Assembly: GCF_021155765.1 (NCBI RefSeq)
Contig: NC_060111.1
Coordinates: forward strand, 1,645,001-1,709,000
Length of the DNA: 64,000 nucleotides
Origin: Diprion similis
Taxonomy: Eukaryota; Arthropoda; Insecta; Hymenoptera; Diprionidae
Reading direction: 5' to 3'
Of this stretch, positions 37,176-50,700 are shown one piece after another (position 1 is the stretch's first letter; the number at the start of each line of letters is the position of its first letter). The translations under genes and the position numbers were made by a program. Below the pieces are notes generated by a model. That model was not told the DNA's origin. It ran no database searches and saw only the letters and a program-made list of their open reading frames with translations.

Positions 37176-39720
37176 ATAGACACACATATATATATATATA
37201 TATACGTGTGCATAAAGAATCGATGTTGCAGCGTAAAATTTCCGTAGTTTGTTCGTCGTCGTAACTCGCCGACGTTTGCAGTTTTCCGAGTCTACGACGT
37301 TCCGTTCCGTCTGCTGATTTTTCTTTCTCTTTTTTTTTTATTTTGTTCTCTCTCTTTTCTTCACTTTTATACTCTCCCCTATTTTCACACAGTCCTTCTT
37401 CTTTTACTTTCTCCGCTCCTCTCCGCGGGAAGAATTTTTTTTTTTTTTCCCCCCAAAGAGAAAGAAAAAAACAATAACGTAAAAAATGAAAAAAAAAAAA
37501 AAAAACAATCCGTGTCTATTCTGTAGCTATACGTACCGTTTTTTTTTTTTTTTTTTTTTTTTTTATCGTCTGTGGATATAATTCAGAATCGAGTTGTGCA
37601 GGAATAATACTCTCTCGTGAAAAATTCTCACCTGCACGCGGCTTGTTCCACGCGCGGGCGGAATCGGCGATGTGAAAAAGGTTGGGGGATAAAGTTTTTC
37701 GCGACGTTTCAAAATGGCGAATTGAGACGCGGGCGCGGGGCAAAAAAAGAAAAAAAAAAAAAAGAAAAGAAGGAGAGATATCTTGCCGGGACGAGAGAAC
37801 CGATGCACACACGACTCGAGATGTCCTCGTTCTGTGCTCCTCCTGCAGCTCCCGGACGCCAGGGAACAGAAGTAAGAAATTTGTTTGCAGGGATCAGGCA
37901 AGACGAATGGCGGTGATTTCGTCCAATCGTCGAAGCAGCCTCGCCTGCGATCGTTTTATTTGCAATACCAGTCAGTCCTCGCGTTTGCGGGTGATTCTTA
38001 GATGCTCGCCGAAATCCGAGCGCGAAATCCTTCATCAAGGATCGAGGACATTTTTCACTTTTCGTAAATTTCGCTTCCGCCCCAATTTGCCAAACATTTT
38101 TTTATTCCTGCTTCAGGACCTTACGGACTACGTGATTCTATTGCAGAAATTCAACTGCGAAGTAAGGTTTAGATTTCACGCTGTGGTTGAGAATTTTTTT
38201 TTTTTTTATTTTGATTTTGTTTTTTTTTACACTGTATTTTAAATTTCATTGCGTTAAAAATGTACCGAAGTACCAACGAAAAATCGGTGAAATAAAAATT
38301 CTCTACTCCGTCAATAGAATAACATTGAAAATCGAAAAGATCTCTTATCAAAAGAATTCAAAATTCGCTTGAAATCTACCGAAGTTAAATAATGTAGAAA
38401 TATTTTATTTAAAAAAAAAAAAAAAAAAAAAAAATATATACAATTTTGGTAAAACCGTATTCGAAAAAATTCACAGCTACACCTACAAGAATTGAGTGAT
38501 TACCTGGAATATCACTGATTTACGATATACTGAAAAAACAACCAAAAAAACTCCACTAGGAGGAAGGGAGAAAAATTGAAGACAAAATCCAAGGTTGAAG
38601 CGAATTTACACTCGAAATTATGTGCAGAAAATGACAAGGGGATGCACTGGGATTACGAAAGTGTTAAAATATGGGTTGAAATTGTGGTTTTTATTCGGAT
38701 AATAAATCCCGATCAATCCTGTCTCGCACGCTCGACTCGTCACATTATACGTATATAATTTGAAAAAAAGTTTAAAATCACTTTTTGCTACTCGGTTATG
38801 TCTACACCCCGTATATCCACTTAAATCATAATCCTTCTTTGAAGGCCGGCTTAACGGATATATACTCACCCTGCAGGTTCCGCGGCCATCGGGTAGCGGC
38901 AAATTTAAGTTCGGCTTAAATTTTAAGTGGAATCTCCTGCAGGTGAATTGAGTCCCTGCGCCATACTCGGGGAGAGCTTTTTACTTCTTAAGTTTTCCCT
39001 GCCGTATCCACACAGTCTGCAAACTCGAGCGTCTCACCTTGGCCAGCAAATCCTCACTCGAATGAAGCATTAAATTTTCTTTATCCATACTCATCGTATG
39101 TGCGAATTCAGTATAATTAATTACAGAAAAAAAAAGTCGCTGCAATTTATTCAAATTTCTCATTTTACAATCTCATCTTCGGTGATAATTCTTACCTGCA
39201 TAAATTGCAATATTCACGATATTGAGGGTAAAAAAAAAAAAAAAAAAAAACAACACCCCGACGTTGCACTAGACTGAATTTATTTAAATATTTTTTCTCT
39301 CTTTACATTTTAGCGAGGAAAGTCTGATAAATTTTTTCACTTCTTGACCGGAACGAGGATGGCGAGGTTATACGAGCGAAGCAGGAAGGCTGGCTGACCT
39401 GCCTGCGGAAATAAAACGTTTGCTAAAAGTCGGGAAGAATATGGCCCTGCGATTCTGCTGTCCATGTATGTGTAAGGATTGTAGGGATTTTATTTGTTCG
39501 CGAAACGAGCCTTGCGGTCCGCTCGCTCCTTATGGAGGAATAACCTTCCTCGGGGATATGCTTTTGTATATATGTATACACTTATCCTGCAACTTTTACG
39601 CTCTGCTGACTTGGTAAGGAATTACAAATCCACCCCCACCCCACCCTCCACTCCCCACACACACATACTTCCGTACATCTATATCATATTATATTTCATT
39701 CACCGCGATCTACACGACCG

Positions 39721-39757
39721 TCATAGCCATAGCCATAGCCATAGCCATAGCCATAGC
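39721..39757 (+). repeat. (ATAGCC)n hexanucleotide repeat
   Basis: About six head-to-tail copies of ATAGCC. A run of mostly G bases lies about 120 bp downstream (39877-39905). Confidence 0.85.
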
Positions 39758-40589
39758 CGTGGCCGAGCGATTAAAAGCCGAGCAGCTCGTCAACGCGCAG
39801 AGCTTGAGAACTTTTTTTACATCCTCCGTTTATATTCACGCACACAGACGCGTTTCGTACCGAGTTAAGTGAGCTCGGGGGGCGGGGCGGGGGGGGGGGG
39901 GGGGGTGGAGGTTTGCAATCAAGCATAGCTGTCCTCGGTTCATCGAATTATTCAGACTTTCAAAAGCAGACTCCACCGGCCGAGTCGTCGATAAGTCTTC
40001 TTTTTTTTTCCCTACCCCCCACAGGAGCTCGGCCAGTGTATAATTGTCGGAATTTGTTTCATGTGTAGGTAAACTCCGTATATAGCCTTTGAGTGCTTAA
40101 TTCCAGCGCGGTGAATCGTCTGAAGGGTAAAAAATCGAAGTAAAAAAAGAGATGAAAGAAAAAAAAAAAGAAAAGAAAGAAAGAAGACAAATTCGGAGAG
40201 ACCAAAAAGCTCCCTTAATGCACATACCTAATACGTACGTGTATGTACTATAGGGTGAATTTTATACATGTATAACGATCCGTGAAACTGAGCCTGAAAA
40301 CAGGAATACCATTAGCCAATCAAGCGGTCCGGATCTCTCGTTCGAGGCGCGAACAAAGTCTCTGCAGATCGTTACTCTCCTTTGAACGTCATTTAAATTT
40401 CCCGTTTCATCATCGTCATCATCTCGCGTGAAACGATAATTTCGGGATTTACCTTTCAAATAACGATAAATTCATACAAGTCGTTGATTTTTCAAACTTG
40501 ACGGTTCCATTTTCATAAAATTAGGCGACGGTTGATGTACCCGTCATGCATTATATATATATATATGGTATAATGTATACAATGTATAT

Positions 40590-40998
40590 TAGGGTGAGCC
40601 AAAAAATATGACTAGTTTTTTTTTTTCTTTTCTTTTCTTTCGTCAGTCACTGTGAAAATATCGTTCAAGATGACAACGAAAATAATTCTGTAATAGTTAG
40701 AGCCTTTAATATTGAGATTTTTCATTTCCCGTTTTCAGTAACACGGGAAATTTTTTTTTTCCTTTATTATACGCCGATCCGTTGTTGAATAATAAAATTC
40801 CGGAATCAAAAAAAAAGAAGAAAAAAAAAACAATTTCCTGTTTTGTTCAAACGGAAAATAAAAAATCGCAAATAGGAAATCTTAATATTAATATTAAGAG
40901 CTCAAACTTTGACAGAGTTTTTTCTCGTCATCTTGAACGATATTTCACGGTGACTAACGAAAAAAATAGTCATTTTTTTTTTTTTTTGGCCCACCCTA
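40590..40998. mobile_element. MITE, family B, copy 2
   Basis: TA-GGGTGAGCCAAAAA at the left and TTTTGGCCCACCC-TA at the right form the terminal inverted repeats. Subterminal blocks CAGTCACTGTGAAAATATCG and CGATATTTCACGGTGACTAA are inverted copies. At 409 bp it is longer than copy 3 (239 bp) because of extra interior sequence. It is noncoding and abuts the family A element immediately to its right. Confidence 0.75.
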
Positions 40999-41000
40999 AT

Positions 41001-41609
41001 GTAAACCAAAAAAACCGAAATTTTTTTTTTTTCTGGTCTCGCGTGACAAAATGTTAGTTTTTGATGCTTCAAGAGCCCACTCCAAAGGACAGTTCAAAAA
41101 AAAATTTTAACAGGTCGCTCCACATTTTTTAAAACGACAGAAATCGTTAAAAATCGTTAGTTTTTTTTTCATTTTTTTTCTCATTACGGTATAATTTTAT
41201 AGACAAAAAAAAATAAGTCTCCGAAAGTTTCAGTTCAAAATTTGAATTTTGAAAGGTCGCTCATAATTTTTTTTCAATTTTTTGGTGCATATCTTTAGAT
41301 CTTTTCGAGCGACCTTTTAATATTCATATTAAAATTTGATAAATTTTTTTTCTTCAATTTAGTAAGAAAGAATCGATAACAATACACCACGAAATGAATT
41401 AAAAATCAAACAAAATACTGAAAATATAATTTTTTTAATTTAATTCCTTGACTCTTTTAGACATTTTAGAAAATTTAGAGCGACCTCTTAAAGTTTTTTT
41501 TTTTTGAACTGTCCTTTGAAGTGGGCTCTTAAAACACCAAAAACTAACATTTTGTCACACGAGACTCAAAAAAAAAAAAAAAAAACAGTCGGATTTTTGC
41601 GCCACCCTA
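41001..41609 (-). mobile_element. Foldback MITE, family A, copy 2
   Basis: Reverse-complement relative of the element at 5581. The right tip is intact (TTTTTGCGCCACCC-TA); the left tip is eroded (ACCAAAAAAACCGAA). It carries the same inverted ACAAAATGTTAGTTTTTGATG blocks, GAGCCCACTCCAAAGGAC blocks and the central AATACACCACGAAATGAATT segment (shared in reverse with 5791-5810). Noncoding. Confidence 0.75.
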
Positions 41610-42893
41610 CTATACATATACCTCGACGAGTGTAAGGCACTACGGTGAAAATGGCTGGTACATTTTTGGCATCGATCGGTGACCGCGACTGCAGCACAGC
41701 TGTGTGCGCACGTTATAAATATGTATATATAGAGTATATATAAGTATATAGCCACTTTCTTCCGTCCGTAAAAAGAGCCCTCCGACGAGAGGGAAGAGAC
41801 CCTGTTTCCTTATTTCGTCGAGAAAGAGGCAGCGGCAATGTGATTAAGAGTTAAAGTGTTATTCTCTCCATCGTCCGGGGGTTGGTGTCTTTCCTCATCG
41901 TCAAAAAGGGCCCAGCGATCCCGACCAAATCTCTCTTCTCGTCTTCATCTCAATACCTGCAACTTCCTCACCCCCCGCCCCTCATCGCCACGGTTATTCG
42001 GCTCTCTTCTTTTGTCTAATGAAAACTCCCGGAGAATGATATTTATTATTACTATTATCATTATTATTCTCTCACTGCGATGCAATATTCACGCGCGGGC
42101 GAAAGTCTCATATTCCAGCTTTGAATACCCCTCCTTCTCCCCCCCCCACTCTCTCTTTCTTTCTCTCTCTATCTCTCTTGTTCCGAATCCTCAGTCAGAC
42201 TGATGCACAATGTAATTGGTTTATAATTGCAAACTCAAGTCTGTAACGAGATCCAGAACTCCATTTCAAACCGTAATTCTCATGGAATGGATAAGAAAAA
42301 ATGATAAAAAGAAAAAAAAAAAAAAAAAATGGTCTCACAGTTGTGTTATTGTAATCATTAGCCGAAGAGTTAAAGGGAAGAATGGAAACGGTTAGGGTTG
42401 AGAGCAGCTGCCTTAATTTAGAACCCATCTCAGGCTCTACGACACATTCATGCTTCCATATCGAAGCGGCTTATCTTAACGTTTATGTACCAACAGCATC
42501 AAAGTTCCTGTTGTTATAGTCGAAGCAGTGGCGGCTCTTCAAGTTGACCATTATGGTGGACTGGCGCCACTGCAGAGACGATGAAACCCCGTAAGGTCAA
42601 AACGGGAATAGGTACCAGGTACCTCCTTGCATCCCGGTTACATGAAGAATCTTCCATCACCATCAGCAGCAGCAGCAGCAACTTTAAGGGATGCTGCGCT
42701 GATTGATACTGATCCGCTGATGCAACTCGTCTGCAACTCAGGTATCAGCTGCAGCTTTTCTAAATGGCACAAGTTTTCTATAGTTCATGAGAAGAAGTTA
42801 CCTCGCTGGTGCTTTTGTGCCGCGTATATCTTATAAAGAATTTTGAGCTTTGTCTGGTGAGTGAAAATTTTGGGAAAGTGGATTTTTCGCTTC

Positions 42894-42915
42894 TTCTTCT
42901 TCTTCTTCTTCTGAA
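42894..42915 (+). repeat. (TTC)n microsatellite
   Basis: Short TTC run in AT-rich intergenic DNA. Confidence 0.75.
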
Positions 42916-44746
42916 AGAAGAAGGATGAGGGAACTTCCGTTGATCGGAGTAGAATCCTATTCGAGGAACTGCTATGTAGGGGATCGGAAGCTGACGCTGT
43001 TTGTCCGTTCGTTGGGTTGACATGGAAATTTTATAGATACCTTGTCGCCCGCCTCGCTCCTGCGGACGGAGCTTTCTTCCTCTTTTGAACTCCGCCGATA
43101 CAGAAGTAGATACTCTCCGCGTTCGCCAATCCCTGGGAAATTGGATATTATGGTGGAACGGAGATATAAGTGTCTAGATATATGCGCGTTGTGCTTTTTT
43201 CCTCTTCCTCCTTAAACCGCTTCAACTTCTTCTTGGTTCCTCCCCTCATCGCGATGTCTTCGAAGAAAATCGCGTCGGCATGTGTGGGACTAAATTGGTT
43301 GAACCCCACGAGTGTAAGGCCTCGTGCATTCGTGCCTCGAAATTCCACCCTCATGAGATCTCTTTGACCCGCTGCTAACCTTTTAAAAAACGGGCTTCCC
43401 TTTCCCACGAAATCGTCTTAGACCTGGACCTGGGACAGTTGAAAGAGAAGAAGAGAAAAAAAAAGGAAAAAGAGAAACTCCGGGTAATCATTTTTCTCCG
43501 AAAATCGTGGAAAGCTTTCATGGCTGGCTGTGGATGGTCATTAGCTCGAATTAATCTCTTGTTAAGGTCTGTATTGTGCGCTGGTTACCTCTGCATAGGC
43601 TTGCGGTCGAAAAAGCAACGCAAGAAGCAGTCCGATAACCGTGAGTAAGTGGCTACACACTGGATCCTGGAGGTTCGGCCACCGTCGCACATAACGTAGG
43701 TGTACAATGTGCCAAAGAGCCTCTCATATCTCCGCCACCCTCGGCATTGTCTTCCGCCCTATCTGATATCCCTTTTACGCTCGCTCGCCGTACAATGTCG
43801 GCCGGATTCCACCCCCTCCTTTGTTTTTCCCTCCTCATTCACCCCTGGAAAGATAGGCAAACCTATAAACAGTTGCTCATTGAATCCGCGCAGGTTCCAC
43901 CCTCTCGAATCGAGCGTATTGTCTTTTCCCATGTCGCGTCGCCCTCTATGTCTCATATTTACTGTAATTACAACCCGAACGAAACCTGCCATGCAACAAC
44001 CATAAGCCACACCGAACGCTCATCGGAGACGCAATTACTCACTGATCAGGACAATGAGTCGACATGCCGGGAGGACTCATTAATTTCTCATCACTCTCAT
44101 GCACCCTGCTCGTGTCACGCGACACGTCCTCTGATATTTTCGTTATTATAATCGAGCGCCATTTTCCAAAGCTTTCTCTGTCAATTTTGAGTTCAATTTT
44201 TTTCATAGATTCTACGTTTCCTACAAGGTAGAGGAAAAATGTCTACCGCCACGTTATTACCGATGATAAATTGCCACGGTGAGATAGTTCCAATTGTCGG
44301 TACAAGACGAGAGTTAATCGAGTCTGTTCGAAATTCATGGGTCTGAAATGGATTAGCCAGATTCAACGGGAAAAGTTGTTTGAATGAAACGAGATGTGCG
44401 GGTTGGATCAAACAGATGAGTTGACTTGGTCTTATTGTTGTTAATTTATTTTATAACTCGATATTCACATACTTGTTATGCAAGTCATACTACCGCGCTG
44501 CATGCGGTTACTAATTGTGGAGTAAAAGCAATTTACGTCTGATTGGATTGAAACTCATTAGCGTTACATGTTTCCACCACGCAATTACCACGTTTCTATA
44601 GACGAAATTAAAGTCCGCTGGATTTGAAAATTGCGATGAATTACCCACGATGAACGGATATTCAAAGGACAAAAAATCCTCTCGTTCAAGCAGAGGATAA
44701 GGCAGCATAATCCGGAGTACCGATTCAATTTTCAGGGTGAAGGGGG

Positions 44747-47700
44747 ATGTTGGTGCGCTGGCAGTTGCTGCTCACAGCCGCTACAGCGGCTGTCCTCGTT
44801 ACCGGAACGTCGGTGGCATCCGCTAGTCCTTCGACTTCATCCTCAACCCTTGCAAGCTCGACGGGCTGCCGACCATCCGAATATCTCTGCGATACGGGGC
44901 AGTGCGTTGCGCAAGACAAATTCTGCGATGGGGAAGACGATTGCGGCGACAAGTCGGACGAGCCCAGATACTGTTCTCGTGAGTTTTTGAGAGGCAGGAT
45001 GTAATGGCTTATACAGTTGGATGAAATTTTTATTTTCTTTTTTCTTCTTGGTTTGAATTTCACAGTCTTAATTCGCCGTGCAGAAAGCAGCGAACTCGAG
45101 GATTTTAAATTAAAAATTGCTACCCTCCTTCCCTGTAAATCCTGTGTACAACCTGGTGGAGACTCGCGTATTCTATCAATATTCCGTATTAATTTACCCA
45201 AGTTTTCCAACTCGTTAAAAGTATCGCCAAGAAACACCCCTCGGGAGCTCTCTTGGGTTTTAAAGGGTTCGCGTGTTTCGAAAGTCGTGAAAGAATTAAG
45301 AAAGTAACTAGCGCAAAAGCTTATTACATATATATATATAATGTTGAAAGTTGTACCGAGAGTTTGCAGGCAAACCGGGTTGGAAACGAGGCTCGAATTT
45401 ACGACGATCGAGTTGCATTCGAGTGCAAACTGCACTTCGCGACACTTTATCCCCGTAAATTACACGCGAAATCGAAGGTGATTTCCTTTCCAGCCTGTAA
45501 CCGGACCCTCTTCGGCGATGTGGGCCGTACTTACGTAGTCGAAGTTCGCCGACCGCGGGAGGACCGGTTGCCCTTTTTGTGCAACTTGAACTTCACCGCG
45601 GCCGGAGGCGATTTGGGGGATCTTGTCCAGGTGAGGAACGACGATTGTCTTGACGACTCCAGTATCAATTATCTTGTAATTTCCGGTCCAGCTCACCTTC
45701 GACACCTTTACCGTCGGCCGCTTCCTCTCCTTCACCTCCGAGGGATGCCCCGATGGCTACATGACCATACGAGAAATCGGACGACCACCGACCGGCGGTC
45801 AATGGTGCGGCAGTGCCTGGGGCTACACGGTATACTACAGCGAGACGCCATCCATCAATCTCACCCTCTTCCTGTCCCGCCTCTCTGAGCAGGTGAGCCC
45901 GCGCCCTCTTTTTGCCCGCTTTTCATCGTCCGGAACACTTCGGAGCCCCGGAATTAGCCCCTGATGACGGAGGCTTTTTTCATTCATCTCGAACCTTCGC
46001 TTTCTCCGGTTCTCGCGAGGAAAGCACCCGAGGTGTGCCTCGTTGATTTTTTTCACTCCGCGATACGTTCTACTACCTCAAAAAACACTGGACACCTATT
46101 TTTATTCACCTGCCAATTCGACAGTTCAAGTTCACCCTTTCAATTATCCCAAAGTTTACTCCCAAAGACCGATATTTTTTTCAACAAACCAATTTGACTT
46201 TATTTGCTATCAACAGATGATGAAATACGCACAGTGTTTTTACCCTCAGAGGCTACATCCGTTATTTTTTGGAAGTGAACTTTGGCCCGGTTTTCGCCCC
46301 TTAAGGTGCTTGTAATGACCCGTTGTACACCTCGAAAACGCGGGGATACAAAACTCTTATACCGCTCAAGCGATCAGAGTGAAACTTGGGTAGTTAATGC
46401 CTTATTTTGGCAGAAAGTGGAGCGTCCTTTTACTTTTTCAAAATTTGGAAAAAGATTTTACAGACTGGTTACCACCCACAGAAATTGGCCAAATTTTCAC
46501 ATTTGCACGGAATGGATCGAACTATCCGATATGATGCCACTTGGCGGTGATGAAACGCACATTTTGAGCCCAGTCCCATGAGATTTGATGGTGAAATGAC
46601 GAAATGGCAGCTGATCTAGTTTTCGATTACGAATAACATCGAAATCTCATTTTGGTGACATTTGTCGGTAATTTTTTACCGACATTACACGCATACATTA
46701 CCAGCATGCGCGTAATGTCGATAACAAATGTCGCCAAAATGAGATTTCGGTGTTCTTCATAATCGAAAACCAGATCAGCTGCCATTTCGTCATTTCACCA
46801 TCAAATCTCATGGGACTGGGCTCAAAATGTATGTTTTATCACCGCCGAGTGGCATCATACCGGATAGGTCGATCCATTCAGTGCACCTGTGAAAATTTGG
46901 CCAATTTCTGTAGGTGGTAACCAATCTGTAAAATCTTTTTCCAAATTTTGAAAAATTAAAAATACGCTCCACTTTTTGCCAAAATACGGCATCAACTGCC
47001 CAAGTTTCACTCTGAACGCTTGAGCGGTATAAATGTTTTGCATCCCCGCGTTTTCGAGGTGTACAACGCGTCTTTACAAGCACCTTAAACGGCTGGATTG
47101 GCACCTTAAAAAAATACGTCTTCGTTGTCTTTCGATGAACCAGAACCTCTCAGAGACTGAGAGGAAAATGGACGAGGTACACCTGGAGTAGCTAGGTACT
47201 TCCGTCGTCATCTTCCGCCGCGATAACTCGTCTCGGGACGTTTGACCGCAGCTCAGAACTTGACTAGTCGAAAAATTCCGCAGGGCGTCGGCTACAACTT
47301 CGACTTCAAGCTGTCTTACAAGTTCCTGCGCCGCAGTGAGGCGCACCTCCGATACGGCAACAGCACCATGGCGACGTGGAGAGGAGACCTGGTAAACGGG
47401 ACCTACTGCGACCGGGTTTTGACCCGGTGCGACACGCGGGCTTGCCGCCTCCAATCCCCGAACTACCCGGGTGTCTACCCCAGGAACGTGACCTGCTACT
47501 ACAGGGTGGAGCAGATGCGAGCCCCGCCGGGTCACCGGGCGCTGCTAGCAGTCAGCCAGCGAAACAGCCATAAAATCCACATCAAGGATCAAATTGTCAA
47601 ATACGATAGGAGCCAGCGGATATTAAGGTGTGTAACGTTCATTCCATTCCCGCTGTTGCCCTCCCTCCCCCCCCTCCGCTCCCGCTCTGCTCGTAAATCC

Positions 47701-50700
47701 TACACCGGAAAATAAGTTACCCAGTTCTCTCGAGCCTCCGAGTGTGGAGAACGTGAATCTACCTGCTGCCTGCACCGTGCATCATGCATGCACGGGATTT
47801 TATGTCGCATGAAAGCCCATCAAAGCTACAAAGCTACAGAGTCTGCATACCATCGTCTTTGCGAAATCCCTCCGACTGTGTAATTCAAACTCTGCTTTTC
47901 TCTCATCGACGATCATTTTCCAGGGTCTGGGACCAGTGCAACGTCGTTCAAGACTACCTCACCGTCTACGACGGTGGATCGACTTCTGACAGAGTGTTGG
48001 TCCGCCTCTGCGGAGGGGATGCCGTTCCTGATATAGTCAGTAGCCATAACACGATGCTTCTAGAGTTTCACACGTCGCCTTACGACAACCCTTTTCATCC
48101 GGTTCCGCTCAGCTTTCTTCCTGGGTTTGAACTGGAAGTGCAGGTATGATTTAGGACTACTTTCACCAGTGGGGCGAAAGTGTTTTATGGATCCATCTTT
48201 CTTTGGCGCCTCGCCCCTCGACAGGTTCTCTTCGTCGACGAAAAGTCCCGCAGCTTTGTCAAGGAGAACAACAACTGCGACTTCTACATCTCCGGATACG
48301 AAAGCTCCTCGGGTATTTTGGAAAACCCGAGGCACTCGCTACCCCCCAATACCACTTGTCGGTATTACTTTCAGGGAAAGGCGAGCGAAATCGTCTGGAT
48401 ATCCTTTGTCAAGTATTACGCAGCGAGCTCTGACCCTGCCGCTAACCTCGACTCTGCTGCAGAGTGCAACACGAGGCTACAGATATGGGACGGAGCTTAT
48501 CCGTCGGACAAACAATCGGCCCCAAAGGTGATTATCATTCATTCGTTCACTACTTTTGGACATAAAATCGAATGTAGTACAGGTGTAACCTGATCATCAC
48601 GATAGTCCGAAGAAAAAATGTCACTGTAACTTAAATCTTCATCGATTTTCAGAACGTTTCACTGATGGGTGAATTCTGCAAGGACGATATACCGCGTCTC
48701 TGCGATCACAGCCTTCTACGGAACAGCAGCCGTCAGACGCGCCCCTGCAAGCTATCCGAGAGCTACGTATCCACGGGAAAAGACCTGACCCTGGAGCACA
48801 TCCTACGTCAAGGAAGCGCGTTGTACCCGATAAGTTTCGTGCTGCGTTACGAGTTCGTACACTCAAGTTCCACAGGTGGTGTTCCAGTGCAGGAGGCGAT
48901 GTCCTGCGACGAGGTCTTCCGCTCCTCGCAGGCTCCAAGGTCCGGGAAGTTCGCCTCCCCGAAAAGCGTCTTCTTCTACGGACGTGGTGGGGCTCAAAAC
49001 CTGAGCTGCATCTACCGCTTCGAAGCGGATCCGGAGCAGCGTGTCCAACTAACGTTGGGCCCAGCGTCCTTCGGGGACCGAACGCGGTGCGTCTCGTCCA
49101 CGGACCCATTGGTGGGTCGGTGGGGCTGCGAGTACCCGTCATCCCCAGGGCTGGTAGCGGAAATCTCGGTGTCCGAGTTCCCGTGGCCGGGGGTGAAGTT
49201 GGTGCGGGATTGTCTCTGCTCCAACACGAGCGGTGCGGTGAGTTTGCGGCCGCTCACAGCGGCAGTGGTGGAAGTGCGGTTCCGCGTCACGGGAATGAAC
49301 ATCACCCAGGACTACAGGAACTTCTTCTTCGAGGGGCGGTACCAGTTCCTAGAGGCCAATGAAGCCGCCGAAACCGGATGCACCTCGCGTCTCGAGGAGC
49401 GACGGCTACGCGGAACCAGCGGCGAGATCTCCCTCCGTAACCCGCTGCCCCCCAGGACCCCCTTGATCCCAGGCTCTGGTCCCCCCGCAGAGGAACAACC
49501 CCTCGCCACCGACGACGCTGCCACCGCCTCGCAGTGCGTAAACGAGCCCTGGCTCATCGAGCCCGAGGACTCGCAAATGAACTTCCTGTACCTCAGAACC
49601 GCTGGCTTCGGCATCAGCCCCGAGACCGTATCCCAGTGCCCGACCCTGAACAGGATCGTCGTTTACTCGGCCGCTGACACCCGTCGGAGAAATGTTATTT
49701 GCCCTGAGGGTGGACCGGAAGGACTCAAAACCGTTGATTTCTTCTCCGACGGATGGAACGCCAGCCTTTCAAATCACTCGGTTCTCATCATGCCACACGC
49801 CCGGAGCTTCGTCGTCGAGTTCCTGCAGCGGGAACCTGGATACTACGCCGTCACTTGGATGGCCATTTCGAAGCGAGCGTCCCTCGCGCTCCCAGCTGGT
49901 TCCGCTTTTGCCATTTCACCCGTTCACGACTGTCTCTACAGGTAGGATGGCTGGTTTTTAAAAGATGGTGGATCCACCCCAACCTTCCCTCGCGGAGGTG
50001 GATGGATGGACTCTTTTTACCCAACTGCTTGGAAAAAGTTTTTCACGATTGCCTTGCAATTTCTCGCTAATAGTCCACCTTTATGACCGCCTATAATTCG
50101 GCACTGAAACAACGGGTTCGAGTGACATTATTGTTATTATACCTACGGACCTGCGGGTATACCCTTCTAGATGAGACTGCCTCCGCTCAAACTACCCCAG
50201 ATACGATAAACTTCAACTTTATATATTTACTGCATTGCTCGTCGGTGGAGAAAAAGAGAGGGGGAGAGATTTGCCGGCTTCGATGGCTTTGTTCTACGGT
50301 GATGTGTATACAGTTTGTTCAATAAACTTTTCCGTCCCGGGTAATCCTGATCAGTCGTGGTAAATTGGGGTCCCACAATTAGTTACGGCTTAAGGGAAAC
50401 AGGGCGGAAACGAATTTTATGCCTGTCGACATTCGACTGTATATCCTTGGCTTTGTTTTTGTTTAAAATTTTTTCATTTTGTCGTGATTGATTGGATTAA
50501 TTTCGAAAGTGTCAAGAATCAAATTCTTTTATCGACACGTTACTCGTGAAAATTCTTTTCAATATTCAGATTCCTGAACCGAAAAACAAGAACAAAATTA
50601 GAAACCTAAAAAACAAGAAAAACTGAGATAACTTTTACGCAGCTTGAAACTTGATTCGAGTACAAAATTTTGCAATTAGTCCAACTTGATTCCAGCTCGC

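Larger units (their letters stand above)
26625..44746. other. 18-kb stretch without recognised coding exons
   Basis: It holds simple repeats, a GC-rich island (31440-31935), a second GC-rich patch near 32700-32930, several MITEs (34854-35302, 36945-37175, 40590-41609) and many homopolymers. An acceptor-like TTTTCAG just upstream of the CUB/LDLa start codon (ending 44735) implies that this gene has a noncoding first exon somewhere in here. None of the open frames resembles a known family. Confidence 0.55.

Noticed and set aside
46282-47104. Two near-identical proteins of about 99 residues on opposite strands
   Set aside because: They are the two arms of the palindromic TTAA-flanked element, not a duplicated gene.
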